64,000 bases of DNA. Origin: Vibrio sp. HI00D65. GTDB taxonomy: Bacteria; Pseudomonadota; Gammaproteobacteria; Enterobacterales; Vibrionaceae. Below are positions 26,878 through 35,493 of this stretch, one piece after another. Made by a program: the position numbers and the translations under genes. The stretch is taken from contig NZ_LWEH01000025.1 in assembly GCF_001635455.1 (NCBI RefSeq), forward strand, positions 124,001 to 188,000, in the 5' to 3' direction. Every line of letters begins with the position of its first letter. The stretch's first letter is position 1. The notes below the pieces were generated by a model. That model was not told the DNA's origin, made no database searches, and worked only from the letters and a program-made list of their open reading frames with translations.

Positions 26878-27687
26878 ATGCGTGAATTGACCACTCCAGC
26901 TTCAGAAAACTATGACCAACGATTCGGTGGCACTCGTCGCCTGTATGGTAATAGTGAAGTCGATATACTTAGAGCGGCACATGTGTGTGTGATCGGTATT
27001 GGTGGCGTTGGTTCATGGGCGGTTGAAGCGCTTGCTCGTACTGGCGTGGGTGAGCTGACATTGATCGATATGGATGATGTGTGTGTTACGAATATTAACC
27101 GTCAGATTCATGCAATGTCAGGCACGGTGGGTAAGAGCAAAATCGAAGTGATGGCCGAGCGTGTTAAGCTGATTAACCCTGAGTGTAAAGTTAACCTGAT
27201 CGACGATTTTATTGGTCCTGGTAACCAGGCTGAATACCTGTCGCAAGAGTTCGATTTTGTGCTGGATGCGATCGATAGCATGAAGGCTAAGGCTTCGCTA
27301 TTGGCGTATTGCCGCAGTAACAAAATTAAGGTGATCACCACTGGTGGCGCGGGTGGTCAAATCGACCCAACGCAAATTAAAGTGGCCGATTTGACTAAAA
27401 CGATTCAAGATCCATTGGCGAAGAAACTGAAAGATACGCTGCGTCGTCATCATAACTTCCCTAAGAATCCTGCGCGTAAGTTTGGCATCGATTGTGTGTT
27501 CTCGACCGAGCAGCTTAAATACCCACAAGCTGATGGTAGCGTATGCGCGGCGAAAGCGACAGCAGAAGGACCAAAACGTATGGATTGCGCGACCGGTTTT
27601 GGTGCTGCAACCGTGGTAACCGCGACTTTTGGATTTGTTGCTGTTTCGCGTATTGTAGAAAAGATCATTCAAAAGCACAGTAAGTAA
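26878..27687 (+). CDS. tcdA: tRNA threonylcarbamoyladenosine dehydratase
   Basis: An E1-like ATP-dependent enzyme that cyclises t6A37 to ct6A in tRNAs. The 269-residue product aligns with E. coli TcdA (CsdL): QRFGGTRRLYG, the nucleotide-binding GIGGVGSWAVEALARTG, TLIDMDDVCVTNINRQIHA, VTTGGAGGQIDPT and a C-terminal KATAEGPKRMDCATGFGAATVVTATFGF. A TTG at 26866 could add four residues; ATG 26878 is preferred. It lies 41 bases before csdE, and CsdE/CsdA deliver sulfur-transfer partners in the same pathway. Confidence 0.95.
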   Translation: MRELTTPASENYDQRFGGTRRLYGNSEVDILRAAHVCVIGIGGVGSWAVEALARTGVGELTLIDMDDVCVTNINRQIHAMSGTVGKSKIEVMAERVKLINPECKVNLIDDFIGPGNQAEYLSQEFDFVLDAIDSMKAKASLLAYCRSNKIKVITTGGAGGQIDPTQIKVADLTKTIQDPLAKKLKDTLRRHHNFPKNPARKFGIDCVFSTEQLKYPQADGSVCAAKATAEGPKRMDCATGFGAATVVTATFGFVAVSRIVEKIIQKHSK

Positions 27688-27728
27688 CTCGTTACTGTAC
27701 GCCTAATAAGAATTTACTGGATATAAAA

Positions 27729-28160
27729 ATGATGTCATTCCCGAGCTCTCCATTTGGTAAAGAAATTACTAGTGATGATATTGTCGCAAAAATGCAGGCT
27801 TTCAACGGTTGGGAAGACCGTTACCGTCAAGTGATTCAATGGGGTAAGAAACTGCCAGTAATGCCTGATGAACTGAAAAGTGAGCAGGTAGTGGTATCTG
27901 GTTGTGAGAGCCAAGTGTGGTTAGTTTCGCAGAACATCGACGGTGTTTGGTACTTTTGTGCCGACTCAGACGCACGTATTGTACGCGGACTTATTGCGTT
28001 AGTAATGGCGGCATATGACGGTAAAACATCAGAGCAAGTTCAAGCGTTTGATATCGATGGCTACTTCGACGAGATTGGCTTGATTACGCATTTGAGCCCT
28101 TCAAGAGGAAACGGACTTAAAGCGATTGTTGAGCAGATCAAGAATCTCGCTAGCTCGTAA
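27729..28160 (+). CDS. csdE: Sulfur acceptor protein CsdE (SufE family)
   Basis: A 143-residue SufE-like sulfur acceptor that takes persulfide sulfur from CsdA. The acceptor Cys is C59 in VVVSGCESQVW, the family motif. The rest (FNGWEDRYRQVIQWGKKLP, DSDARIVRGLIALVMAAYDGK) matches CsdE/SufE well. Same strand as tcdA with a short gap, convergent to csdA; the partner genes are split by a repeat-bearing intergenic region. A second ATG immediately follows the first (MM start). Confidence 0.93.
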   Translation: MMSFPSSPFGKEITSDDIVAKMQAFNGWEDRYRQVIQWGKKLPVMPDELKSEQVVVSGCESQVWLVSQNIDGVWYFCADSDARIVRGLIALVMAAYDGKTSEQVQAFDIDGYFDEIGLITHLSPSRGNGLKAIVEQIKNLASS

Positions 28161-28194
28161 CTGTCCCAATACTTTTTCACAATAATGCTTTAAA

Positions 28195-28292
28195 GAGATT
28201 CCAGATACTTTGTTCCTAAGTTCTGGAATGACGATTTCTAACTGTATTTCGTCATCCCCTAAAGCGACGAAGGGGCATAATAAGGAATCTCG
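28195..28292. repeat. 98-bp intergenic repeat, copy 1
   Basis: One of two imperfect copies separated by 20 bases. Its ends are inverted (GAGATTCC ... GGAATCTC, 8 bp) and it contains internal dyads, including TTCCAGA / TCTGGAA and a CGTC..GACG arm pair (TTTCGTCATCCCC / GGGG..). Such structured CGTCAT-bearing repeats are common between Vibrio genes. It may act as a transcript-end hairpin for csdE and csdA. Confidence 0.7.
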
Positions 28293-28312
28293 TTTGGATA
28301 GTATTGCTATTA

Positions 28313-28410
28313 GAGATTCCAGATACTTCGTTCCTCAGTTCTGGAATGATGAATTCTAACGGTGTTTCGTCATGCCCTAAAGTGACGAAGGAGCGTAATA
28401 GGGAATCTCG
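28313..28410. repeat. 98-bp intergenic repeat, copy 2
   Basis: Same length as copy 1 with about 11 differences (near 89% identity) and the same inverted ends. It lies 7 bases from the csdA stop. Changes fall on both arms, so the copies are not a recent exact duplication. Confidence 0.7.
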
Positions 28411-28417
28411 CCATCCC

Positions 28418-29629
28418 TTAAAGCATATCAACGGCTTTTTCTATCGCCGCTACGAGCTTTTCAACATCATCCATGTTGTTGTAAATACCAAATGAAATTC
28501 GAACCGTTCCTTTCACTCCAAGTGCATCCATTAATGGGTGTGCACAGTGGTGACCAGCGCGAACGGCAATACCTTGTTGGTCGAGTAACGTCGCAATATC
28601 TTGATGGTGAACGCCATCCATGACAAAAGTAATTACGCTCGAATTGGGCTTATAACCAAGTATTTGGATGTCGTCCAATTGACTGAGTGTTTGATAAGTT
28701 TTGTGTTGTAGCTGGTGGATATGATCTTCCACGTCTTGTTGTTCAAACTGATGTAACCACTCGATTGCTGAACTTAAAGCGATAGCACCTGCCACGTTTG
28801 GTGTACCGGCTTCGAACTTACCAGGTAATTCAGAAAACGTGGTGCCAGAAAAAGAGACCCGTTCGACCATTTTGCCACCGCCGTGCCATGGCGGCATCGC
28901 TTCAAGCAATTCCAGTTTGCCGTAAAGTACGCCAATCCCTGCTGGAGCATAGAGTTTATGCCCAGAGAATACGTAGAAGTCTGCGCCCAAAGTGGCAACA
29001 TCCACAGGTTCATGAACGATACCTTGTGCGCCATCGACGACAACCACGGCGTTCATCTCATGTACCTTTTCGATAACGTGCTCAATCGGTTGGCGAGAAC
29101 CCGTCACATTGGTTATCTGAGCCAGAGCAACAATCTTGGTTCGCTTCGTTAACAGTGTATCAAAAGCAGCAAGGTCGAATTCGCAGTCAGATGTCATCGG
29201 GATTTTGATGACCTTAGCACCGGTTTGTTCTGCCACGATTTGCCAAGGGACGATGTTGGCGTGGTGCTCCATTTCGCTCACCAGAATTTCATCGCCTGAT
29301 TGAAGGGTGTTTCTAGCGTAAGTTTGAGCGATAAGGTTGAGTGCTTCGGTGGCACCGCGAGTCCAGATAATCTCTTTCGATGAGGTAGCGCCAATAAACT
29401 GAGCAACCTTGTCTCTAGCGGCTTCAAATTGGCTGGTGGCGAGCGCGGTTAAGCTGTGACTACCACGATGAACATTGGCATTCTGCTTGGAGTAATACTG
29501 GCTAATGGCATCAATAACTACCTGAGGTTTTTGTGTGGTTGCCGCGCTATCTAAGTAAATCAGTGGTTGCTGATTGATGGTTTGTGATAGCGCAGGGAAC
29601 TGCTCTCGGATGTGATTGATATCAAGCAT
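28418..29629 (-). CDS. csdA: Cysteine desulfurase CsdA
   Basis: PLP-dependent group II cysteine desulfurase: L-cysteine to L-alanine plus a protein persulfide passed to CsdE. The 403-residue chain shows YLDSAATTQKP, the HRGSHSLTALAT region, MEHHANIVPW, PLP lysine in FSGHKLYAPAGIGVLYG and the catalytic Cys in AGHHCAHPLM. Group II features and the csdE/tcdA neighbours favour CsdA over SufS. Convergent to csdE. Identification strong. Confidence 0.93.
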   Translation of the reverse strand: MLDINHIREQFPALSQTINQQPLIYLDSAATTQKPQVVIDAISQYYSKQNANVHRGSHSLTALATSQFEAARDKVAQFIGATSSKEIIWTRGATEALNLIAQTYARNTLQSGDEILVSEMEHHANIVPWQIVAEQTGAKVIKIPMTSDCEFDLAAFDTLLTKRTKIVALAQITNVTGSRQPIEHVIEKVHEMNAVVVVDGAQGIVHEPVDVATLGADFYVFSGHKLYAPAGIGVLYGKLELLEAMPPWHGGGKMVERVSFSGTTFSELPGKFEAGTPNVAGAIALSSAIEWLHQFEQQDVEDHIHQLQHKTYQTLSQLDDIQILGYKPNSSVITFVMDGVHHQDIATLLDQQGIAVRAGHHCAHPLMDALGVKGTVRISFGIYNNMDDVEKLVAAIEKAVDML

Positions 29630-29715
29630 CTATTCTTACCTAAATCTTGGAAATTGGTGCCAGCGTTATGCTGAGCGGTATCATTATTTTATCGCGACTT
29701 GAAGACTAGCGCAGG

Positions 29716-30609
29716 TTAATCTTGCTTTTTCCAGCTACTTTCTTTTTCTTTGACTTGCGTGAAGAGTGTTTGGTTAACGGGAACGTCGATTTTATGCTTA
29801 TGTGCTGTCTTTATTAGAAAGCCTGTAATGAAATCTACCTCGGTCTTTCTTTGATAGAACATATCTTGTTTCATAGAGGAGTTATTCTTTGTCGTCGCTT
29901 GAATAACGTTGTTGACGCTAGTTTCCAATTCGTCGAACGAGCAACTAATGCCCTCTGCCTGCATAACTTGCGTCAGCTCTTCAATGATTGCGGTTAGAGT
30001 ATTACCAAAGCGTGGTTCGGACAGCTCTCCATTCTTGATTTGCTCAAGGCCAGTTAACGGGTTGATTGCACAATTGATCGCGAGTTTGGTCCACAAGGCG
30101 GTATTTAATTCTGGGTTCCAGGTGACGTCAGGTAATGCGTGATTAAGGACATCGACTAAGAAGGCGCATTTCTTTCCATTTTGATTAAAAGCCCCTAACT
30201 GAGTTTGACCTGCACCTGTGTGAATCACATGATTGCGGTCGGGTTTGAATGCTGCTTGAGTGGTGGTCGCTAATATAACTGGATGAGTATTAACTTGATC
30301 AGCTATTGCATCGACAGCGCCCATGCCGTTGTGCATGAATATTAAGATAGCATCGGCGTCGATATATTGAAGCAGTGGCGTGATAGCATCTTTTACTTGC
30401 CAAGCCTTGACCGTGACGAGCACTAAGTCACTCGTTGATAGCTTTTCGATATTGTTGTTACTGAAGGAAATCGAAGCTTGTTCGTCAAGAGATAGATCAA
30501 CAGAGGGATCAGAAGAGCGATTCCACAAAGACACATTATGACCAGCTTGAATCAGTTTTATCGCCCATAAAGCGCCAATCGCTCCGGGGCCTACAATAGT
30601 GATGTTCAC
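29716..30609 (-). CDS. panE: 2-dehydropantoate 2-reductase (ketopantoate reductase) family
   Basis: NADPH-dependent reduction of ketopantoate to pantoate in the coenzyme A pathway. The N-terminal Rossmann motif NITIVGPGAIGALWA starts right at a GTG (30609). The frame is open further to 30693, but that extension would encode hydrophobic residues and runs across the ompK terminator hairpin (30670-30695), so GTG 30609 is taken as the start. Other blocks: VTVKAWQV, FMHNGMGA, and the KLAINCAINPLTGL motif with the catalytic Lys and conserved Asn. Length about 297 residues, as usual. Paralogs exist in many genomes, so the physiological substrate could differ. Confidence 0.88.
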   Translation of the reverse strand: MNITIVGPGAIGALWAIKLIQAGHNVSLWNRSSDPSVDLSLDEQASISFSNNNIEKLSTSDLVLVTVKAWQVKDAITPLLQYIDADAILIFMHNGMGAVDAIADQVNTHPVILATTTQAAFKPDRNHVIHTGAGQTQLGAFNQNGKKCAFLVDVLNHALPDVTWNPELNTALWTKLAINCAINPLTGLEQIKNGELSEPRFGNTLTAIIEELTQVMQAEGISCSFDELETSVNNVIQATTKNNSSMKQDMFYQRKTEVDFITGFLIKTAHKHKIDVPVNQTLFTQVKEKESSWKKQD

Positions 30610-30669
30610 AGCAATACCGAGATAAGAAAGTAATCCTGCAAGGATAGCGAGGCAGTAAATGAAAGCAAC

Positions 30670-30695
30670 AAAAATGGCACCCGAGGGTGCCATTT
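30670..30695 (-). terminator. Intrinsic terminator of ompK
   Basis: An 11-bp perfect stem (aaatggcaccc / gggtgccattt) with a two-base gap in the middle, 24 bases past the ompK stop; on the minus strand it is followed by TTTGTTGC. Confidence 0.75.
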
Positions 30696-30718
30696 AGGAA
30701 ACTTTCTTAGCAGTTCGA

Positions 30719-31522
30719 TTAGAACTTGTAAGTTACTGCAACGTAGTGTGCAAAGCCAGTAGTCTTATTCCCAGCACTATCTTTGATGCCGTAAACGTCT
30801 TTGTAGCCTTTTAGGCCGTAACCTACTGCGAATTGATCTGAATGCCAGTAAAGACCATTAAACATTACACCGCCGTTGCTCGCTGTAGAGTATTTCTCTT
30901 CCATACCGAATTGGTAATCGATGTAACCTTGGTAAGAGATGAATGAACCGTTCTCGAAGAAGTAGAATGGCTTGAACCAGTTAGTGGAGATTTGGAAGCC
31001 GTTCCAGTCTTTTTCGTTAGAATCGTAGTTACCATAAAGGTTAAGGCCGATTTTGCCTAACCAAGGAACCATTACGTCAGAACCTAGACCGATTTTTTGT
31101 TGGTTTACACCAAATGTTTTATCAGTTGTATTTACGCCATCCCAAGTCATTTCAGAAGCTACGTATAGCTCTTGTACTGGACCGAAAGAAAGGTCTTTAC
31201 CTGTCAAGCCATCTAGAGACATACGAGGCGCAAATTTCATGAACATTTTTGCTTGCTCGTCAGCTTTGTCACTGCCTTTGTCTGAAGTTAGGTTGAATAC
31301 ATCAACGTAACCGTATAGATCAAAAATTCCTGAACGACCACCAAATTCCATCTCTAAGTAGTCGTGAGATGATTCGCCAGGAAGCTCATCGAAAGCACCC
31401 ATTAGGTTAAATTGAAGCCACTTGTAATCGTTTTTGTGGATGTCGCCGTCAGAATAATCTGCTGCCATTACTGGAGCAGAAGTCGCTGCAAGTAGGCCAA
31501 GAGTTAAAAGTGATTTACGCAT
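30719..31522 (-). CDS. ompK: Outer membrane protein OmpK (Tsx-like channel)
   Basis: A 267-residue Tsx/OmpK-family outer-membrane channel; OmpK of vibrios is the receptor of broad-host vibriophage KVP40, and Tsx homologues admit nucleosides. A signal peptide (MRKSLLTLGLLAATSAPVMA) precedes mature AADYSDGDIHKNDYKW. Strands include FDLYGYVDVFNL, DLSFGPVQELYVA and WNGFQISTNWFKPFYFFENG, ending in the terminal-Phe signature TYKF. The frame runs up to 31597, but ATG 31522, after AGAGTTCCATT, starts a clean signal peptide. A CRP-like site lies about 130 bases upstream, in keeping with catabolite control of tsx-type genes. Confidence 0.94.
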   Translation of the reverse strand: MRKSLLTLGLLAATSAPVMAADYSDGDIHKNDYKWLQFNLMGAFDELPGESSHDYLEMEFGGRSGIFDLYGYVDVFNLTSDKGSDKADEQAKMFMKFAPRMSLDGLTGKDLSFGPVQELYVASEMTWDGVNTTDKTFGVNQQKIGLGSDVMVPWLGKIGLNLYGNYDSNEKDWNGFQISTNWFKPFYFFENGSFISYQGYIDYQFGMEEKYSTASNGGVMFNGLYWHSDQFAVGYGLKGYKDVYGIKDSAGNKTTGFAHYVAVTYKF

Positions 31523-32108
31523 AATGGAACTCTCTATGTTTAAAATAAGTAACCCGCTAATCCGTGCGTGTTTGTGTGTCCGAATGCCGAGCATCATAGC
31601 GATTTTGTTCTCAAATAAAAGTGAGATAGAGTGAAAATTGCAATTATTAAAGTGAGATGGATCACACTAATGATCTAAATGATGGAACTTTAAGGTGATA
31701 GTGCATATTTGTGCATATCTTAATTCTATTGATTTTGTGAAATTTGATTATTTTGTGTATTAATTGGTGAATTGGTGCCCTAAGCAAACGATTATACTAA
31801 ATTGAGTGATATGCATGTCAAAATCAACAGTATTCCTTTCTATGTGGTTTTCTCTCTAAAAGTAGATAAATCTGTCCTCATACCAACCCACTCCCTGATC
31901 TATTTTTAACCAACTTCGTAATGGTGGTGGCATCAATTGATGAGCAACCGGTGTGACGAGCGATAACCTTTGAACTTTTTTGACTTGTTTCGATCACCGA
32001 GGATTTTAAGACGGTTCCCTACACGAAACACAGAGAGAGTGTTTTAAGATTTTTACTGAGCGTATCTATTGTGTGACGAACCGGTCTAACGTTTTGGAGA
32101 GAATACTG
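31523..32108. other. Long divergent intergenic region (ompK / DUF4397 lipoprotein)
   Basis: About 590 bases without a supportable gene between divergent genes. It holds a CRP-like palindrome (31649-31670), many A/T tracts and a direct repeat GTGTGACGA at 31951 and 32071, 120 bases apart. I could not assign promoters with confidence. Confidence 0.5.
31649..31670 (-). promoter_or_regulatory. CRP-like binding site upstream of ompK
   Basis: AAAGTGAGATGGATCACACTAA fits TGTGA-N6-TCACA with one mismatch (AGTGA-N6-TCACA), the classic CRP spacing. It is 127 bases upstream of the ompK start. A weaker similar half-site (AAAGTGAGATAGAGTGAAAA) lies just before it. Confidence 0.6.
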
Positions 32109-33455
32109 ATGAAATATTCACCACTGTTAGCTGTCGCTGTGTCAGCGCTATTCATTGTTGGGTGTGATGATGACGATGAGCCTACAACGCAGCTTCAAGC
32201 CGTTCATGCATCTCCCGATGCCCCGTTAGCTAACGTACTAATAGACAATCAACCCCTCTGGAGTAGCGTAGACTACGCGCAGGCTTCTGGATACTTGTCG
32301 GTTAATCAGGGACAGACATCTGTGCAAGTCGATGTCCAACTTTCCGGAGACGCAGTAGCAACGGTTATCCCGCAAAGCCAATTCGATTTGAGTGGGGATC
32401 TTGACTACACCATTATGGTGGTCGGGGATGCCGATGGCTCTAACAATCCTGTGGAAGCCTTAGTTGTGACTCGACCTGCTGAGGGCACAGCAACGAGTTC
32501 AACGTTAGATGTACAAGTCGTTCATGCAGCCACGGGTGTTGGCGATGTAAACCTGTATGTGACAGGACCGAGCGATCCATTGGGTGCTCCATTCGGCACC
32601 TTAAGTTATAAAGACTTTACCGGTGTTCAAAATATTCCTGCAGGTCAATACCGTGTGAGACTGGAAACGGTCAGTGGTAATGCTATCGCGTTTGATTCAG
32701 GAGAGATCACTCTATCCGCTGGTAGCGAACTGACGATTGCTGCTGTGCCGAGAGCTGATTCTAATAGCGCCTCACCTGTGAAGTTAATGGTTATGGACGG
32801 TAGTGGCTCCTCGTTAATTTACGATATGGCAGAAACGGCGGAAGTAAGAGTCGGGCATTTAGTCGATGGAGCACCTGACGTCGATGTTTATGTAAACGCG
32901 GCTAAGTTTGCTCCTCTTGAGGGCTTAATGTTTAAAGAGGTTCGTGGCTTCTTAGATTTAGTAGCAGACAGTTATGAGATTGATATTTACGAAACGGGGA
33001 CAACGTCTCCAACATTTATCGATGTTGATGGACTAGCTGTATTCGCGGGGATGGATTACAGCATTTATGCGGTAGGTACAGTGAGTCCGCTAAACTTAGA
33101 GCCATTAGTCGTTCCTGAAAACCGTCGTCCGGTGGCAACCAGCGCGGTTCTCAACATTACGCATGCAGCTGCTAATCCAATTGCGGCATCTGTAGACATC
33201 TACTTAACAGAAAATGTAGGTATCGCTGGAAGTACGCCAGCGCTGAGTGATGTGAAGTTTAAAGATTATGCGAATGGTATCTATGTTGCGGCTGGGTCTT
33301 ACTTTGTGACCATTACTGTCGCGGGCCAACCGTCGGTTGTTGCAATTGACTCTGTCCCAGCAACCCTGGCTGATGGTGTAGTTTATCAAGTTGTGGCGAT
33401 AGATGATTCGGCTGGTACTGGCTTCAACCTTATCGTGAGTGACACAACAGACTAG
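32109..33455 (+). CDS. DUF4397-domain lipoprotein
   Basis: A 448-residue predicted lipoprotein: signal MKYSPLLAVAVSALFIVGC with lipobox IVGC, followed by an acidic run (CDDDDEPTT). The body consists of beta-rich repeats beginning with variants of LQAVHASPDAPLANVLID, VQVVHAATGVGDVNLYV, VRVGHLVDGAPDVDVYVN and LNITHAAANPIAASVDIYL, i.e. about four tandem units of the DUF4397 type (VHASPDAPxVDVYV pattern). Asp directly after the lipidated Cys would favour inner-membrane retention under the E. coli rule. ATG 32109 follows TTTTGGAGAGAATACTG; the upstream TTG/GTG extension is discarded. Alone, with its own terminator. Function unknown; surface or periplasmic binding is inference. Confidence 0.85.
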   Translation: MKYSPLLAVAVSALFIVGCDDDDEPTTQLQAVHASPDAPLANVLIDNQPLWSSVDYAQASGYLSVNQGQTSVQVDVQLSGDAVATVIPQSQFDLSGDLDYTIMVVGDADGSNNPVEALVVTRPAEGTATSSTLDVQVVHAATGVGDVNLYVTGPSDPLGAPFGTLSYKDFTGVQNIPAGQYRVRLETVSGNAIAFDSGEITLSAGSELTIAAVPRADSNSASPVKLMVMDGSGSSLIYDMAETAEVRVGHLVDGAPDVDVYVNAAKFAPLEGLMFKEVRGFLDLVADSYEIDIYETGTTSPTFIDVDGLAVFAGMDYSIYAVGTVSPLNLEPLVVPENRRPVATSAVLNITHAAANPIAASVDIYLTENVGIAGSTPALSDVKFKDYANGIYVAAGSYFVTITVAGQPSVVAIDSVPATLADGVVYQVVAIDDSAGTGFNLIVSDTTD

Positions 33456-33484
33456 CGCTTACGAAACCAAAGTAACAAAGTAAA

Positions 33485-33514
33485 AGACGGTAGCGTGATG
33501 CTACCCTCTTTTTA
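33485..33514 (+). terminator. Intrinsic terminator of the DUF4397 gene
   Basis: Stem ggtagc / gctacc around GTGAT, followed by CTCTTTTTATT, 33 bases past the stop. The convergent ampG gene ends about 20 bases further on. Confidence 0.75.
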
Positions 33515-33532
33515 TTCTGTTTTCTTTGTCTG

Positions 33533-34891
33533 TTACTCGTGGTTGCTTTTCGCTTTTTCTAGTAAATTTGTGAAAAAGTGGCGCAGCGAATAGAGCATGA
33601 TCAAACTTGGAATCACCATGAGTGCTGTCAATATAAAGAAGGTTGGCCAATCATTGAGGTAATCAACCAGCTCACCACTGAAGGAAGCTAAAGTGGTACG
33701 GCCTAAATTCCCTAAAGAGGCAAGTAGAGCATATTGAGTCGCTGAAAATGCCTGTCCAGTTACTGCCGTCAAAAAAGAAACGAAGGCTACAGTTGAAAAA
33801 GCAGCAGTAAAGTTGTCAACCATAAGAGTGGCAACAAATAACTGTTCATTCGGGCCCACATGAGCGATCCAAGCAAACATTAAATTACTTGATGCCATCG
33901 CGACTCCGCCAATCATCAGCCCACGAACAATACCAAATTTTACATTGACCATGCTGCCAATTAGCGTAAACAACATGGTCAGTCCCCAGCCTACTAACTT
34001 TGAGTAGTAGCCAATCTGTTCATTGGAAAAACCCACCTCTTTGTAAAACGTAATCGACATTCTCCCTAAGAAAGCTTCACCTATTTTAAAGAGGAAAACA
34101 AAGAGTATTAAAGTGAGAGCGACTCTCACTCCATTGCGTTTAAAGAAATCCAGGAAAGGTTCTACGGTCGTAACCGTTAGCCAGGCCAAAATGGGGTTTC
34201 CTAAAAGTCGGTTGTGACGGATCTCCGCTTCTGCTTGTAGGTTACTACGTTTGGTCTTAGGCTCCACGACTAATAATGTGAACATCATGAGAACGACTAC
34301 GATCCCAGCCATGCCGTAGTAAACACCATTCCAACCGATTGAATCTGCATTAATAAAGGCAAGGTAACCAGGTAGAGAGTAGCCAGTCCACCAACCAACT
34401 ACAGCCATTGCAGAGGCTTGTGGTAGTTTTGAAGCTTCTGATTTTGGGAAGGTATCGATACGAAATGCATCAATCGCGATGTCTTGAGTGGCTGAGGCAA
34501 TGGCAATAGTGAGCGCTAACATTGAGGTAAACGCCAAATTTTCAGCAGGATTGACGCCAGCAATGAATAAGGTGCTAACTAAGACAATAGATTGGCAGAA
34601 AAATATCCAGCTACGTCGTTGCCCTAAAATCGCGTGTAGCACCGGTAATTTGACTCGGTCTACCAGAGGTGCCCACAAAAAATTAATGGCGTATACGGCA
34701 AATACACTACCAAAGTAACCAATTGCTGCACGGGTTAAACCTGCGTCTTTAAGCCAGCCAGACATGTTGGAGCCAATAAGAACCCACGGGAAGCCGCTTG
34801 AGCAGCCGAGCATGAACACCCACAGTAAGCGCTTATCGAGGTAGCTGCGGAAAGTTTGCATCCAGGAAAGAGAGGAAGTGCCTGATGACAT
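33533..34891 (-). CDS. ampG: AmpG family muropeptide transporter
   Basis: A 452-residue major-facilitator protein with about 12-14 membrane helices that imports anhydromuropeptides for peptidoglycan recycling. AmpG features: LLWVFMLGCSSGFPWVLIGSNMSGWLKDAGLTRAAIGYF at the N-terminus, INFLWAPLVDRVKLP, LGQRRSWIF and TQDIAIDAFRIDT. yajG lies close by on the same strand, as in the E. coli ampG-yajG pair, which supports the call. The role in beta-lactamase induction known from other bacteria cannot be judged here. Confidence 0.93.
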   Translation of the reverse strand: MSSGTSSLSWMQTFRSYLDKRLLWVFMLGCSSGFPWVLIGSNMSGWLKDAGLTRAAIGYFGSVFAVYAINFLWAPLVDRVKLPVLHAILGQRRSWIFFCQSIVLVSTLFIAGVNPAENLAFTSMLALTIAIASATQDIAIDAFRIDTFPKSEASKLPQASAMAVVGWWTGYSLPGYLAFINADSIGWNGVYYGMAGIVVVLMMFTLLVVEPKTKRSNLQAEAEIRHNRLLGNPILAWLTVTTVEPFLDFFKRNGVRVALTLILFVFLFKIGEAFLGRMSITFYKEVGFSNEQIGYYSKLVGWGLTMLFTLIGSMVNVKFGIVRGLMIGGVAMASSNLMFAWIAHVGPNEQLFVATLMVDNFTAAFSTVAFVSFLTAVTGQAFSATQYALLASLGNLGRTTLASFSGELVDYLNDWPTFFILTALMVIPSLIMLYSLRHFFTNLLEKAKSNHE

Positions 34892-34910
34892 AGAGTGTCC
34901 TTGTATAGAA

Positions 34911-34936
34911 AAACGCCCTTAAGAAGTAAGGGCGTT
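34911..34936 (-). terminator. Intrinsic terminator between the cyclophilin gene and ampG
   Basis: Stem aacgccctt / aagggcgtt lies just past the cyclophilin stop and 20 bases before the ampG start; on the minus strand it is followed by TTTTCTAT. So ampG probably has its own promoter, or depends on partial readthrough. Confidence 0.75.
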
Positions 34937-34944
34937 GCTTTAGA

Positions 34945-35493
34945 TTACTTTAGAAGAGTCACTTTCGTGATGATAATTGGATCAACAGGAATGTCTGCCA
35001 TGCGTCCCATTCGCTTAGTTGGAATGGTTGCCATCTTTTGAATAACGTCAAAGCCTTCGGTTACTTTACCAAATACAGCATAACCCGGGTTGCCGCCTTT
35101 CGCGTTTAGGAAATCGTTGTCTGCATAGTTAATGTAGAACTGACGAGTTGCAGAGTTTGGTGCGTTAGTACGAGCCATTGCGATGGTCGCTGTGTCATTT
35201 TTCAGACCATTGCTACCTTCATTTTTGATCGGAGCATACGTTGCTTGTTGCTGCATGTCTTTATTGAAGCCGCCACCTTGCGCCATAAAACCAGGAATAA
35301 CACGGTGGAAGATAGTGCCTTCGTAACTACCGTCTGCTACGTATTTAAGAAAGTTCTCAGAACTAATTGGTGCTTGCTCTTGGTTTAGCTCGATTGTGAA
35401 GTTACCTAGCGTAGTTTCCACATTCACTTTAGGGCCAGCCCACACGCTCACGCTCACTAAAATGAGTGCGATAGAAGATAGAATACGGCCCAT
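34945..35493 (-). CDS. Periplasmic cyclophilin-type peptidyl-prolyl isomerase
   Basis: A 182-residue cyclophilin with an N-terminal signal peptide (MGRILSSIALILVSVSVWAG), so it acts on folding proteins in the periplasm like E. coli PpiA. Cyclophilin landmarks: GNFTIELNQEQAPISSENFLKYV, the catalytic FHRVIPGFMAQGG with Arg, and RTNAPNSATRQFYINYADNDFLN with Gln/Phe of the active site. Its ATG overlaps the yajG stop (TAATG), so the two are translationally coupled. The family is certain; cytosolic PpiB is unlikely because of the signal peptide. Confidence 0.92.
   Translation of the reverse strand: MGRILSSIALILVSVSVWAGPKVNVETTLGNFTIELNQEQAPISSENFLKYVADGSYEGTIFHRVIPGFMAQGGGFNKDMQQQATYAPIKNEGSNGLKNDTATIAMARTNAPNSATRQFYINYADNDFLNAKGGNPGYAVFGKVTEGFDVIQKMATIPTKRMGRMADIPVDPIIITKVTLLK

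Noticed and set aside
30610..30693. Hydrophobic N-terminal extension of the ketopantoate reductase
   Set aside because: It spans the ompK terminator hairpin, and the Rossmann motif begins right at GTG 30609.
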